Notes: a model not told the origin generated them from the letters alone. A DNA stretch of 64,000 nucleotides from Macrotis lagotis (GCF_037893015.1 NC_133663.1:220003753-220067752); one strand, 5' to 3'; positions 22,676-34,970 are shown, counted from the stretch's first letter. A program made the numbers and translations.

Positions 22676-23760
22676 ATGAGTAAACAGAAAAAAAAGAGGA
22701 ACACCATTGAGAAGTACTTTGTCTGTGATCCCAAGTAGGATCAAAATACTGGATCTGAAGATGAGGAAGTCTAAGCTCCTGCATCTAAAGACTCCAAGAA
22801 AAACAGAAATTGAGCTCAGGCTATGACAGAGCTCAAAAAAGACTTTGAAAAATCAAGTGAGGGAGATAGAAGAAAAATTAGGAAAAGAAATGAGAGAGAT
22901 GCAGGAAAAACATCAAAAAGAAGTCAGCAGCTTAGTCAAAGGAGATCCAAAAAAAATGCTGAAGAAAATACCATGTTAAAAACCAGCATAGGTCAAATGG
23001 ATAAAACAGTTCAAAAAGTGATTGAGGAGAAGAATGCTTTAAAAAGCAAAATTGGCCAGATGGAAATAGAGATAAGGAAGCTCTCTGAGGAAAACAAATC
23101 CTTCAGATGTAGAATGGAACTGAGGGAGGCTGCTGATTTTATGAGAAATCAAGATACAATACTTCAAAACCAAAGAATGAAAAATTAGAAGAAAATGTGA
23201 AACATCTCATTGAAAAAAAACAACTGATCTGGAAAACAGATTTGGGAAAAATAATTTAAAAATTATTGGGATACCTGAAACTCATGATCTGGAAAAGAAC
23301 CTTGACATCATTTTCAAAGAAATACCACAGGAAAATTGCCCCTTTATCCTAGAAGCAGAGGGCAAAATCGAAAATGAGAGAATCCACCAATCTCCCTGAG
23401 AAAGAGATAAAAAAAACAACCTCCGGGAATATTATAGCCAAGTTCCAGAACTCCCAAGTCAAAGAGAAAATATTACAAGCAACCAGAAGGACACAATTCA
23501 AATATCATGGAGCTGCAGTCAAGATCACACAGGACTTAGCAGCAATTACATTAAAAGTTCATAAGGCTTGGAATATAATATTCCAGAAGGCAAAAGAACT
23601 CAAAATGCAGTCGAGAATCAAGTACCAGGCAAAAATTAAGTCCTTTTCCAGGGTAAAATATGGAATTTCAGTGAACCAGGGGAATTTCAAATGTTCCTGT
23701 TGGAATGACCAGAGCTGAACAGAAAGTTTGATCTTCAAATACAGGGCTCAGGTGAATCAT
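22676..23760 (+). pseudogene. L1 ORF1p-like pseudogene, near full length
   Basis: The start is placed at ATG 22676, where the frame begins 'MSKQKKK'. The same start is present in copy 4. Domains in order: a lysine-rich N-terminus, then a coiled coil (23000-23100, 'QKVIEEKNALKSKIGQ'), then RRM, then the C-terminal domain ('IIAKFQNSQVKEKILQ', 'FKYHGAAVKITQ'). The frame is broken by stops near 22737 and 22776 and after 'NQRMKN' at 23188, and by frame changes before 23374 and near 23640. About 360 codons would span it, close to the usual ORF1p length of about 340. It cannot make the protein. Confidence 0.8.
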
Positions 23761-24194
23761 AGAGAGTGGAGGAGAAGGGTGAAATATGAGGGACTTAATG
23801 ATGATGAACTACATGTATTCCTGCATAGAAAAATGATACTGATAATACTCATATGGACTTTCTAATTTAATAGAGCAGGTAGAAGCTTTATAGATAAAGC
23901 ACAGGAAAGAGCTGAATTTGAAGATATACTATAGTGTAAAAATGGAGTCAATGGCTAAAAGGGAATTTCATAAAATAAGATTTTTTTATTGCAACAAGCT
24001 ATTGCTATGATATGGAAAGAGGGAAGGCAAGGGGGAATGAGGGAAACTTTGCTCTCATCAGAGGTGGCTAGGAGAGGAAACAGCATACATACTCAATGGT
24101 AAGAAGGAGAGTAAGGAGAGAAGGGGGACAGGGGGGAAGAGTGGGGATGTGAATGATGGAGGAGAGGGTGGACCGTGGGAGGAGAGTGGTCAGA

Positions 24195-24755
24195 TATAGC
24201 ACATTTTCAGTTTTACTTCTTTCAAGGTGGATGCTGGGCCTAAGGGGTGGTATGTGAGCTCAGGGCCTCTTGACCCCAAGGCCAGAGATCTGTCTGCTGC
24301 ACCACTCAGCTACCCTACAGCACATTTAAGAAGAGGAACAGAGTGAAACAGAGAGAAAATACAGTATATGGTAGTGGGGAAGTACAAATGGAGGGAGTTG
24401 CAATCAGCAATGGCAATGGTAGAAAAATATGGAAGTAGCTTTTGTGATGGACTTAGGATAAAGAATGTGATCCACCCATGACAGAGCTGGAGGTGTTGGA
24501 ACACAGACTGAAGCACAAGAAGCACAATTATCATCATCATCATCATTATTATTTTATTTTATTTTACTTTAGTTTTAGTTTATGCAGGGCAAGGGGCTTG
24601 GGGTGGTTTGCCCGGGGCCATGCAGCTGGTTGATTGTATGGTGTCTGAGGCCAATTTTGTACCTTGGTGCTCCTGGCTCTAGGGCCAGTGCTCTGCCCAC
24701 TGTGCCTCCTGGGGCTCAGGTGCTCCTGGCTACAGGACCAGTTGCCCCTATCATT
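24195..24755 (-). mobile_element. SINE-like modules within HAL1 copy 2
   Basis: Module a (24220-24320) is shortened by about 50 bp compared with copy 1. Only one further module (24575-24700) plus a small piece ('ctcctggctacaggaccag') remains, so modules b and c appear fused or one is deleted. The orientation is antisense to the element. Confidence 0.65.
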
Positions 24756-24951
24756 TTTATTTATTATTATTATTATTTTAATTTTTTCTCTTTACTTTAT
24801 TGCTCATGTGGGTCTATATTTTTGAGTGGGAGGGGTATTACATTTACTCTTAAACAAGAATATTTTAGTATTGTATAAAAATATTATTTGTTCAAAAATA
24901 AGAATAAATAAAAATAAATATAAGAGAAAGTTCAAAAAAAAGAAGGTGTTG

Positions 24952-25512
24952 ATTCTTAGTTTCCATCAAACTGTGCATGCACCCAAATGTATCATAATGT
25001 ATAGGATGCTTATTACATTAGAGGATAGTTTGTGAATATAGTGGAATATTTTGATTTTGTACTTTTCATTTTTATGTGTTTAAACTATTGAAGACAATAG
25101 TGTGAAAAACAATGTAGTATAATTTTTAATGTGAAATATTATTACATTTGAATTGAAATATAAGTTCAAACATAATATTTTTCATGAATATTTCATAAGT
25201 TCATATAAAGCAATTATTATTTTTATTTTTAAGAAGAATACATTCTCTGTCTTTTTTTTGTATTGCCAACACAATAGATAACATTTTTAAATAACAATTT
25301 AAACTTTAGCCTAAGACTCAATTAAAATTTTTTTAATTGTCTAATGAATATCTTTATCAGGTCTTCTATGAAGTGTTTCTTTTCTGCAAAAGTTTCTAAA
25401 ACAGTCCTCTTTTTGATGACAAGTTTTAATTTACTGTTTTTTGACACATACTGATGCAAAAAACCTAAAAATATTCAGTTTTTCTTTGACAACATTCATA
25501 TTTGGTAGAATA
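24952..25512. other. AT-rich, nothing recognised
   Basis: Very AT-rich; no ORF or repeat identified. Confidence 0.4.
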
Positions 25513-25740
25513 AAGAGTTGTCAGAGCAGCTAGGTGGCACAGAGGAATTAGGAAGACATTAATCTTCATGAATTCAAAACCAGCCTCCAACATGCTGTAT
25601 GGCCTTGTTTGTCTCAGTTTCTGCATCTATCAAATGAACTGAAGAAAGATATGGGAAATCACTCTAATACCTTTGTCAAGAAAATACCAAATAGGGTCAC
25701 AAAGAGTGATCCTTCTTGACAGAAGTAACTCAAAAATACA
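25513..25740 (+). mobile_element. SINE with RTE-like tail
   Basis: 'gagcagctaggtggcacaga' leads to 'aaataccaaatagggtcaca'. About 15 bp of the usual head is missing after 'ggcacaga'. Confidence 0.75.
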
Positions 25741-25816
25741 AGAAAACTGTCAGTGATGACAAACCCTACTACTACTTATCAGGATTTGATTCATTGTTAA
25801 GAAAGTGATAGAGAAT

Positions 25817-25968
25817 GGGGCAGCTAGGTGACACAGTGAATAGAGCACTGGCCCTGGAGTCAGGAGTACCTGAGTTCAAATCCAGCCTCAGAGACTTAAT
25901 AATTACCTAGCTGTGTGGTCTTGGGTAAGCCACTTATCTCCATTTGCCTTGCAAAAACCTAAAAAAAT
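25817..25968 (+). mobile_element. SINE1-type
   Basis: A near-consensus copy from 'ggggcagctaggtgacacag' to 'ccttgcaaaaacct'. The flanks 'agtgatagagaa' (25804) and 'agtggtggagaa' (25969) fit a 12-bp target duplication with two changes. Confidence 0.92.
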
Positions 25969-25981
25969 AGTGGTGGAGAAA

Positions 25982-27019
25982 ATGTTTTTAAATACAGAGT
26001 AAATTTTGAAGAATTCCAAGTGTACTTTTTTGGCCATTCCTTAAACATTTTCAGAGTTATTTCATAAAACCTTTTAAAGCACCCTATTGGAAACTGTTTG
26101 ATTTATTCTAATATCTGAGTAGCAGCTAATGAATAATGTTGAAAATATTTTCTGAAAATAAAATTACGGATATATGTGGCATATTGATAGACTTTGGGCC
26201 CTGAAATGAAAATTATTTTCTTAGCATATATGATGAATAAGGTTGTGAACCACCAGGAAAAGGAGTGGGAGATTTAATTCTTTGATTGTTAGTCTGAGGA
26301 ATTCTAACACTGGACATCAATTGACAATAATAATAATAATAATAATAATAATAATCCAGTTTAGATGATCATTTCAGCTATATGTGCTTCATTGTTTTAA
26401 AATACAATGTTTCTTATAAAAGATTAATATTATAAATTAATTATTAAAAATCTTCATCAATGACTCATATGTCTCATTTAGGTCCATGAATTTTGTAACA
26501 TAATTTTTAAATCAAATTGTTCACATAAATTATACAGACAAAGGTTTTCAAAAATAAATAGTTGGCCAGGTACCACATGTTTCAATTTATCTCAGACTAT
26601 GAGTTTCTTTTCATACAATGAACGGGTTTGATTCAATGTTTTTGGGACCCTTCTGGCTCTAAATTTGTGGTCCTAAAATCCTAAAAAGGGAGTATGAGAT
26701 AGTTAAGATTCTGAACAGACTTGGTAGCAAGTTAATGAAAGAGAGACTCGAATAAAGTGGGGGATGGAGTAGAAGGACATAATAAAGAGAACTCTGTTCT
26801 TTACTCTAAAATAATGATAAAATATAGGGAACACAATCAAAGTTTATGAAACTATCATAGGAAAGGTTTGAGAAAACATGGGATAGTTCACCATATGTCA
26901 GAATTCTAAAACTTGGGATTAATATCCTTATTGACATGGTTGAGATAAAGAAGTTTATGATGAATAGAGGGCATTTTACTCAGCACAGTGGATTCTCCAT
27001 CCATTTCCATTTAAGATTC
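25982..27019. other. AT-rich, one (AAT)n run
   Basis: 26326-26355 is a run of AAT units. The rest showed no repeat or exon. Confidence 0.45.
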
Positions 27020-27242
27020 CATGATCTAAAGATGTTGCTGTTGTTTAACTTTTTGTGACCCCCATCTGATGTTTCCTTGATAGAGGACAGAGATACTATG
27101 ATGGTTTCCCATTTCCTTATCTAGCTCATTTTACATATGAGGAAACTGATGCAAACAGGATTAAGTGACTTGCCCAGGGTCACATAGCTAGTAAGGGTCT
27201 GAGATCGGATTTGAACTCAGGTCTTCCTGTCTCCCCTGCTTC
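27020..27242 (-). mobile_element. SINE with RTE-like tail
   Basis: 'gttgtttaactttttgtgac' is the tail, 'acttgcccagggtcacatag' the core and 'ggatttgaactcaggtcttc' follows. The tRNA-like head is cut at 'cctgtctcccctgct'. Confidence 0.75.
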
Positions 27243-27689
27243 CAAAATGGTCTTAGGTCAAACTAATGAATGACCAATCCATACTGGTTTAAAGAGGTAA
27301 AGTAGACATCTTTGAGGAGGGTTTAAAGGAAATCAACAATGTGCCTTTTCTTAGCAGAGAGTCTTAGGTTTGCATTGACTTTAAGTATTATCCAGTGTAA
27401 CAATTCTTTATGTCTATAATTCCAATAGCATTACTATAAAACCCTATATCTCCACAGAGCAAATAGGGCCTCCATAACCAAGGGAAACTCAAGGTTACTC
27501 CATAGAAAAGTCTCTTTGCCTAAGGGCTTCTCTCCCCATCCTAATACCTAGGTAACCTTTAAAGCCTTAATGTGCCATAATTCTTTCATCTGGAGATAAA
27601 AAAATCTACAAAGATCTACATCTACAGGTGTTCAAACTCCTTATTTTACAGATAAAGAAATTGAGTCATATAGTGGATGAAATGAACAT

Positions 27690-27960
27690 TTCAAATTGGA
27701 TGTCCTTTAGATACCTCAAATGAACATGTCCAAAACAAGACTCCTAAACTTTTCTCCATTTTAGGAAGGGAGCTGAGATCAACAATCCTTCGTTCTCCAG
27801 ATTTCTCTATACTGTCCCAGTTAGTTTCTTCCTACCCTTGTTCTTTTCATCTCCTTTTAAGTTCTTTGAAGATAGAGACTATCTTTCTTTTTCTTTTTGC
27901 TTGATACAATGCTAAACATATAACAGTAAACACAGAATACACATTGGTTGCTTAAATTGT
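27690..27960 (+). mobile_element. L2/CR1-like LINE 3' remnant
   Basis: 'gaacatgtccaaaacaagac' and the later 'agttctttgaagatagagac' are typical of L2-type LINE 3' ends in mammals. No open frame remains. Confidence 0.5.
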
Positions 27961-28804
27961 CAAAGGTCTCAAGAGGGTCAGAGATTAGATTTGAACCCAA
28001 CTTTGGAAACATCACTCCTTCTGATGCACAATAGATTGGGTCTTCCTCTACATGGTTTTTGGAATGATGGGCAAACATATTTCAAAGCATGTTTCCAACT
28101 AATCATGAAATGCTGATTAACTCTAATTTCAACATGATTGGTTGTATATTTGTCTTAGGAAACACATCTGCTTCTTCTCTACTCGGTTGGAACATTTTTA
28201 GAGAGGGTTGGTCCACTTGCCTGTGGATAGTACAAAACCCATTTTCATTTTCCATTAAATTCCCATTTGCAACTTTCATTCAAACATAATGAATGTTCAA
28301 TTTTGTTCAATCTGTATTTTCATAAGCAAAAGACTTTTTTCATGAAATGATTTAATTATTATACCTATTGCCCAATAGTTTTTGTACAATTGTGACTTGC
28401 AAAATCCTCACAATTGTAATATATAAAACAACATAGCCCAGAGGTTCTCAAGACACATGACTTTGTCTTTCTCACATCTTTACTTCATTTGGGGGCCTTT
28501 TTTTGTTTTAATCTGTAATTTCTTTGATGTGGCAAGTCTCTCCAGTAATGCAAATTGGCAACTCTTCTGTAACTGAGAATCTCAAAGATTTGACCAGGAT
28601 ACTTAGAGGTTAAATGACTTGCCATGGATAAAAATAGTTAGTATGGGTCAGAGGAAAGATTTAAAATTGTCTTCTTGATTTCCAAGACCACTATGCCCTG
28701 ATGCCTTGCTTCATGTTCACAAACACTACTAAATTTCTGACCCAACCCCATCAAAGCCTTTACTCTAACCTGAGAGAAAAATAATCTTAGAGGTGGAATA
28801 GATC
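27961..28804. other. Mostly unrecognised
   Basis: A possible antisense MIR scrap lies at 28600-28700 ('gttaaatgacttgccatgga'). No exon or clear family elsewhere. Confidence 0.35.
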
Positions 28805-28965
28805 ATTTGTTGACAAATGATCATTGTTGTTGTTCAGTTGTGTCCAACTCTTCAGGATTCTATTTGGGATTTTCTTGGCAAAGATATTGGAGTGGTTTGC
28901 CATTTCCTTCTCAATTCCATTTTATAGCTGAAAAAACCGAGGCAAACAGGGGCCGGTCCTTTTAT
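28805..28965 (-). mobile_element. RTE-tailed SINE, 3' part only
   Basis: 'gttgttcagttgtgtccaac' to 'ccgaggcaaacagg'. The copy stops where the core should begin. Confidence 0.75.
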
Positions 28966-29019
28966 TAGAGAGTCAATCTTCTTTTAATTTTACCCTACCA
29001 TAGAGATCTCTTAATCTGA

Positions 29020-29290
29020 GCCTTTTTTTAACAGGTGAAGAAAGTGATGTCCAGAAAGGGTAAATTTCTTGTCCATTTAGATGGTGACATTTACTAGACT
29101 ACAGGTCTCATGGAGATGAATCTTCCTGACTCCAAGTCTGGTATCCACTTTGCCACCTTTCTGCCCCATTTAGGCAAACTTTTTCATTTTAAACATGAGA
29201 AAATGGGAGGTCCAAAAAGATAGCACAATTTACCTGAAGTCACACAGCTAGTTTAGTGAGAGAGCTAGAATGAAAACTAAGAATCCTTGA
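29020..29290 (-). mobile_element. Two adjacent antisense MIR-class SINEs
   Basis: The first runs to 29168, ending 'ccactttgccacctttctgc'. The second ('gaagtcacacagctagttta') follows directly to about 29290. Confidence 0.6.
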
Positions 29291-29402
29291 CTCTTAGTCA
29301 AATACATCCTTCACATTTCTGTATGCACTCTCCCTACTTTCTCATATAATACCATACTGCCATTCTCTCCTCTTTCTAGTACAGTGTGTTTTAAGAATCA
29401 TT

Positions 29403-29550
29403 AGGCAAGGTGGCTAGGTGGCACAATGGATAAAGTACTGACCCTGGTATCAGGAAAACCTGAGTTCAAATATGATCTCAGGCAATTAATACTTACTTAG
29501 CTGTATAAATGTGGGCAAGTCATTTAACCCTATTGCCTGGAAAAAAAATA
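29403..29550 (+). mobile_element. SINE1-type
   Basis: 'aaggtggctaggtggcacaa' to 'ttaaccctattgcc', with an A-rich tail turning into ATAAT. Confidence 0.85.
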
Positions 29551-29739
29551 ATAATCAATGGGCAAGTTAACTTGCAAGTTAACTAGGTGCTTTCTGTTCA
29601 TTTTACTTTGTTTTAAAGAGCCTTCAGTGTCCTGGTATGGTTATTTTCTCTCTTTTCATTCTAACATTGTTCTAGCAATCTAACATTATTCACATTAAGG
29701 GAATCTATAAGGAAAAAGAAGTATGGGGGAAAAAGGACA

Positions 29740-29840
29740 TTATTCTATTTTATAGGTCAAAGGGGTTACCATTGGAAAAACACTTTACAAACCTTAAAGT
29801 ATAAGATAAATGCTAATTATGGTTATTGTTGTTATTGTTG
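29740..29840 (-). mobile_element. MIR-class SINE scrap
   Basis: 'aaacactttacaaaccttaa' followed by 'aagataaatgctaattatgg' fits an MIR-type end. It may read on the plus strand; orientation is uncertain. Confidence 0.35.
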
Positions 29841-30175
29841 ATTTGGTCCTTCTCAGATTCTAGAGGAAAAAGGAATAGTTTTGCCATCTTAGGGCTGAGT
29901 GACCAACAAAGACTTCACAGCTAGATGTCCAAGAAATAATAATTATAATATTAATAATAGACTCACAACTAATTATTATATCATTTCAGTTACAAGTTAT
30001 TTTCTAGGCCTCCTTTCAAGCATTAGGAAGTTGCCTTGGAGCAGATGTTAGACATTTTGGAGGTTAGAAGAAACTGGTGTGTGGAAGGAGCATGGTATGA
30101 CCTAACCCTGGTTCATAGTGCACAGAAGCATGTGAGGAGGTGCCTGCCAAATGGGAGGACTGAATCAGACTTCAG

Positions 30176-30227
<52 letters not shown>

Positions 30228-31451
30228 TGATAATGGGAAATTGGAAGGAATGAGGAGATTAATGAATTTGAGGGTTGGATTCAGTGAGTATGTCCTGGAG
30301 AAGAAACCACTAATGATGAATGAGTCAGTTGCATAAGCCGAACTTTTTTTTTTTAACATAGTTTCTTTTTTTAATCCATTATTTCAAGAGATACTCTAAT
30401 GGATGGGCAAGTATAAACTTGGAAATACTGTTTTCAAAAAAGTCAATTTCTTGACAATATTGAGGAGGGAGAGGACACAGATTGACCCTATGATTCAATT
30501 AGTATGAAATGCTTCCTGCACACTCTACCAATAACAAGGGCCTACTTTTGCACTACAGTGTTGTCTGGGGGCAGTGACTGATAAAGTTATCTACCCAAGG
30601 TTACTCCATTGCTAAATGTCAGAGGAAGGCTCTCTAACCTATAAGTCATGATGTCTATAAATGTAATTAGAAAAAGAAATAGAGAAAAAGGGAATGAGTA
30701 GCAAGCTGAGGACTAGAACAAATGCAGAACTAATGAACTTCATGTACATATTTAATCATAATTATAGAGAAACTATATGGTCCCATGTATATATATATAT
30801 ATATATATACCAACCTAAAGAACATCTGTTGAATCAATCTGCTTTCATATTATTAACATATCAGCTATTTTCTGAGCTCATCTTAATATACACATTCTTA
30901 ATCTGGAATCTAAGCATGCCAGGAGGTTCGTGAACTTGGGAAAAATTACATTTATGATTGATTTCCTTTCTAATCCAATAAATTTCATTTTATGCATATA
31001 GAAATAATCTTGTGAAGGGGTTGATAGACTTCAGAAGGATGCCAAAGAGTCCAAGATACAAAATAAGCAAAGAATCTCTGCCCTAGTCTGCTTTGGGAAA
31101 AGAGTGGCCTCATCTTTTCCCCCAGAATGGATAAGGGCTAGGGTACAGGTTGACCTAGACTAGAAAGATTTCCTAACAATCCCAGGTAAGATCTAACTAT
31201 AACATCTGGCCATTCTGGCCTTGTGAATATATTCTTGATTTCAAAGTTGTATTACCAGCTCTCACTGTCATCTTCAGATTAGACTTATTTAGGTTCTTTA
31301 TGAACATCATGCAAACATGCCTTGAATTCAGAAGGCAGCAATTCCATAATTTAATCTTAGTTTTTCTCCTGGCAGTAGAGGGACTAAGTTAGATTGGAAT
31401 AATTTTAACTCTAGGTCCTAATGCCTGTAGCTAGGTTTTAAATGTTGAGAG
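29841..31451. other. Unrecognised apart from two microsatellites
   Basis: Holds (GA)n at 30178-30226 (pure GA, then GCGA units) and (TA)n at 30785-30810. No gene seen; ORFs over the GA run are repeat artefacts. Confidence 0.5.
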
Positions 31452-31712
31452 TTATCATTTAGTCATTTTTTCACTCATGTCTTTTTGTGACACTTTTTGG
31501 GGGTTTTCTTGACAAAGATATTGGAATGACTTGTCATCTGTTCTAGTTTATTTTATAGATGAGAAAACTGAGGCAAACAGGCCTAAAGGACTTGCCCATA
31601 ATCGTACAGCTAGTAAGTGTCTGAGGTCAGATTTTAACTCAGGAAAATGATCTTTCCTGACTCCAGGTCTGGCAATCTATCCACTATTCAGTCATCTAAT
31701 TGGTTCTTAAAG
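31452..31712 (-). mobile_element. SINE with RTE-like tail
   Basis: 'ttttcttgacaaagatattg', 'gatgagaaaactgaggcaaa' and 'tacagctagtaagtgtctga' are present in antisense order. The head is diverged. Confidence 0.78.
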
Positions 31713-32035
31713 AGAATTAATCAACCAATTGTAGTGCTATATTCCTTTAATCCCAACTACAGGGAGACTAAAGCAAATGGAGTTCTTAAACTCAAAAATA
31801 AATGGAAAATTTATGCTATTTGCCCATATAATAATTTTGCTTTTGCATATTTTTAAAATCTCCTCCCACCCAACAATGTATTTTTTCAAGGCATATGATA
31901 TGCACCAAGGTATAAATTTTGCTTTAGAAATTCAAGCTACTATTACATAGTGCGCCTTTATAGAATTTATATCAAATATCAGCATCATATTGATTTAATG
32001 TGATCAAATTACAGTCTGGAGAAATCTATCAATCC

Positions 32036-32163
32036 TGTCTCAAAATAATCCATTTTAATGCATAAAATAAAGTCATATATTATAAAGGAAACCATTTATT
32101 TTGAAATAGCTATCAATATATTAACAAACGAAATTCACAGACCCTATGTTAAGAATTCTTGCT
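32036..32163 (-). mobile_element. hAT-like non-autonomous DNA element, partial
   Basis: 'atgcataaaataaagtcata' and 'attataaaggaaaccattta' end in 'cagaccctatgttaagaatt'. The same order occurs at 42.05-42.25 kb. It matches a mammalian DNA-transposon fossil whose ends read 'gttcttaacctgggg'. The family name is not recalled and the orientation is arbitrary. Confidence 0.5.
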
Positions 32164-32239
32164 GAATTTATTAGTTTCAGATGAATTATCAACCTGCATC
32201 AGTGTAGGGAGTTGGTACAAAGAAAGTTTCTAAACCTTT

Positions 32240-32420
32240 GAAATCACAGATAGGAGCATAGATTTAGAACTAAAAGGAACCACAGAGATAATTTCAACCA
32301 GCCTCCCCATTTTATAGAGGAAACCAAACACTAGGATTATTAAGTTGCTTAAGGTCACAAGTGTAGCAAGAATAGAAGACTAATCCTTTTCCCCCCATAC
32401 TCAAATCTAGTGTTCTCACT
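32240..32420 (-). mobile_element. MIR-class SINE
   Basis: 'cattttatagaggaaaccaa' then 'gttgcttaaggtcacaagtg'. Antisense and diverged. Confidence 0.55.
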
Positions 32421-32729
32421 ATGTTATTTGGGCCAAAAAAAAAAGTCTATCCACAGCCCTCTCCATAACTTTATGTATGATTTTGGATAGGCTATTTTAT
32501 CCCAGCCTCTCTTAATTCTTTCATCAAAGAGTAGGTCTGAAAATATTTTCCATTGACTTATCTAACTCGAATATTTAGAAAATCAAATAAAATGATATTT
32601 TCAAAACACATTTAATTTTTCATGCAAAATGTAAATCAAGAATATATTATGGTTTATTGAATTAGTAAATTTACAAAGATATATCTAAATAGCCTAATTA
32701 TGGCTGATGTAATATAAAAAAGAATTCTT

Positions 32730-32880
32730 TTTTTCTTTAGGTTTTTTGCAAGGCAATGGGGTTAAGTGGCTTGCCCAAGGCCACACAGATAAGTCATTAT
32801 TAAGTGTCTGAGGCTAGATTTGAACTCAGGTACTCCTGACTCCAGGGCCAGTGTATCCACTGCACCACCTAGCTGCCCCT
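32730..32880 (-). mobile_element. SINE1-type with exact target duplication
   Basis: A young-looking antisense copy. The 14-mer 'aaaaaagaattctt' occurs at 32716-32729 and again at 32881-32894 without a mismatch. The second copy directly follows 'ctagctgcccct'. The 5-bp CTCT-type gap near 'gccagtgtatccactg' is an internal deletion. Confidence 0.93.
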
Positions 32881-32914
32881 AAAAAAGAATTCTTAATGGA
32901 TTTGGAATCAATTC

Positions 32915-33075
32915 ATTAAGGCAGTATTGTATGGTGGATAAAGTGTTGAACTTGGAATCAAATTTATTTAGTATCTGTGTAGCACTGAGCAGGTAATTTA
33001 ACCTCTCAGTCTAAGTTTCCTGATCTTTATAATAAGAATAATAATAGCACTTATCTGTTGTGAGAATCAAACTAT
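32915..33075 (+). mobile_element. MIR-class SINE
   Basis: 'gtatggtggataaagtgttg' then 'gcaggtaatttaacctctca' and 'taatagcacttatctgttgt'. Confidence 0.6.
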
Positions 33076-33114
33076 ATAAAATATATATGAATGTGTATAT
33101 ATAGGTATACATAT

Positions 33115-33362
33115 ATGTGTGTGTTTGTGGTTATTGTTTAGTGGTGTCCGGATTCTCCATGACCTCATTTAAGGTTTGCTTGGAAAAGGTACTAGAACAG
33201 TTTGCCATTTTCCCTTCTCCATCTCATTTAATAGATGAGAAAACTGAAGTAAACACAGTGAAGTGATATACCCAGGATCACGCAACTAAGTGAGATTGTG
33301 AGATTGGATTTGAACTGAGGACTTCCTGACTCCAGGGATGACAACCTTATTTGCTGCACCAC
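33115..33362 (-). mobile_element. SINE with RTE-like tail
   Basis: 'ttgtttagtggtgtccggat' and 'gcttggaaaaggtactagaa' form the tail. The core 'cccaggatcacgcaactaag' follows, and 'tttgctgcaccact' the head. Confidence 0.75.
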
Positions 33363-33375
33363 TACATACATATGT

Positions 33376-33377
33376 GC

Positions 33378-33435
<58 letters not shown>

Positions 33436-33509
33436 TTGTATGTATGTGTCTATATATATATATATATATATATAGTACTGACAGTTCACTGTATATGGAT
33501 TAAACCTTT

Positions 33510-33562
<53 letters not shown>

Positions 33563-33602
33563 ATGTATGTGTGTGTGTGTGTCCTCTCTCTCTCTCTTTC
33601 CT
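33376..33602. repeat. Compound microsatellite (TA/TG/TA/CT/TG/CT)
   Basis: In order: TA (33376-33390), TG (33391-33435), TATG steps, TA (33450-33475), a 40-bp spacer, CT (33516-33561), TG (33566-33580) and CT (33582-33598). It lies directly beyond the head of the SINE ending at 33362. Confidence 0.95.
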
Positions 33603-34539
33603 GAATTTCCCTTTTTTTCATCTTTAAGAACAATGGAAAATCTCTATGCCCTTCCCCATAAAGCTCAACTGATTAAGAATCAATAATTTCTAGACTTGCT
33701 AACCTGAGCAAGCATCCATACTGTGATTGTTTTTTCTTAAATGGCTTACCTTTGACTTTTGGTTTCAAACTAGTTTAACCTGGGTAAGATAGAGAAAAGG
33801 TTGTAAAGTTCATGGAGTCCAAGGCAAACCTGTCGTGTTTCTATACCTCTAAGATCATTACCTATAAATAGAAAAAACTAGATAGGTATTTTATACCTAC
33901 ATGACTTAGCAAGGAAGGAGATTCTGAAGATGAGAAAAGGGAATGTAGAGATGGCAAAAAGAATCTTACAGAATCCCTTATCTAGAATTTTCCCATGAAA
34001 ACAGGAAGCTGGGAGTGGGGTTGGGTGTGGGAGAGGGGACTATAAGCTGGAAAAGTCCACAGATTTCAAAGAATCTGGTATTTTTTATTCCTTTTATTTC
34101 ATGATTCCTTCTCCTCTTCCCTTCTAACTCCCCAACACTATAAGACTAGTTAAGAAGTCAAAGGGAAAAGCAATGACTGTATCAAGAGACCTGGGGTTCT
34201 AGTACTTATATATAAGAGAACTTCTCAGTTGCCATTTCTACCTCAGTTTCCTGACTTTTAAGAAAATGGAAATCTTGTAAAGACATGCCGCATCCGCCTC
34301 ATTGGTTTGTTAATGTGAGAAACAAATAGAGGAAATCGGTTGGTAAAACGTACAAGAGCTATATAAATTATTGTTTGAATTTTCTACAACACAAATTTCG
34401 AGACCTGAGTTTAGTCATGCAGAACTTGGGTGTGGAGATCTGCCAAGTACATTCGGGGGTTCCTTAGGATAGCCCAAATCCCTGGAAATAACTGACGCCA
34501 AAGGAATCCTCTTCGGCTGAGCTCCTGAAGGGTTGGAGC
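33603..34539. other. Upstream flank of the CpG island
   Basis: No repeat family recognised. A TATA-like 'ctatataaat' lies at 34359-34368, 600 bp before the donor site, too isolated to call a core promoter. Confidence 0.35.
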
Positions 34540-34689
34540 AGGTATTTGGATGCGAGGGAGACGTCCGCGGACAAAGCGGATCCGTCTGGGCCCTGGGCAC
34601 CAGCGGCGGGAGGGTGTGAGCCTCTGAGGGATTCCTACTGCCAGACTGTCGAAGAATAATGCTGCAGATGTTCAGTCGCAGCTCCACCA

Positions 34690-34970
34690 GCCCCAGCTGA
34701 GGTTTTCCTGAGGCTTCTTCCTCTCACAGAGCTTCCTCTGGGGCTGCCTCCCTGGCTCACACGCCGCCTTCTCTCCTCCTCCCCCTCTCTCGCCACTCTC
34801 CCTCACCCCCTGCCCTCTCAGTGGAGCCTCTGCTAACCACCGCCCGCAGCTACTGCTGAAGGGACGAGTCACGCCGCGCTCTGAAGCCGGAGGGAGGCTG
34901 CGAGAAGGGAGCGAGAGAAGGGCAGACCAGCTTCTTCCGGGCGGCGGGAACCTGGCAGGAGCTGATCCAG
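34690..34970 (+). other. Putative non-coding first exon with splice donor
   Basis: 'gctgatccag' is followed by 'gtaaggcaaa', a consensus CAG|GTAAGG donor at 34970/34971 inside the CpG island. No ATG lies between 34672 and the donor, as expected of a 5' untranslated exon. The transcription start is not visible, so the left limit is nominal. The gene is not recognised. No downstream exon was found, so the intron would be at least 29 kb. Confidence 0.45.

Larger units (their letters stand above)
21913..24939 (+). mobile_element. HAL1-like half-L1 retroposon, copy 2
   Basis: About 3.0 kb. The 5' UTR starts near 'gggggtggatccaagatgac' (21922) and runs to about 22675. ORF1 remnant follows to about 23760, then a non-coding 3' part and an AAATA-rich tail. 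The 12-mers 'aagaaggtgctg' (21901) and 'aagaaggtgttg' (24940) could be the target duplication, but about 10 extra bases separate the left one from the element start. The 5' UTR is GC-richer than the flanks. This copy keeps the 5' UTR to ORF1 segment that copies 1 and 3 have lost. Confidence 0.85.

Noticed and set aside
33376..33602. CRISPR-like array
   Set aside because: The repeats are dinucleotide runs with no repeat-spacer structure, and the genome is mammalian. No CRISPR array was seen anywhere in the window.
33286..33633. ORFs with His-Thr, Cys-Val and Ser-Leu runs
   Set aside because: Direct translations of TG, TA and CT repeats.
34359..34368. TATA-like box before the CpG island
   Set aside because: It lies 600 bp from the donor in AT-rich sequence where such words are frequent; nothing ties it to a start site.
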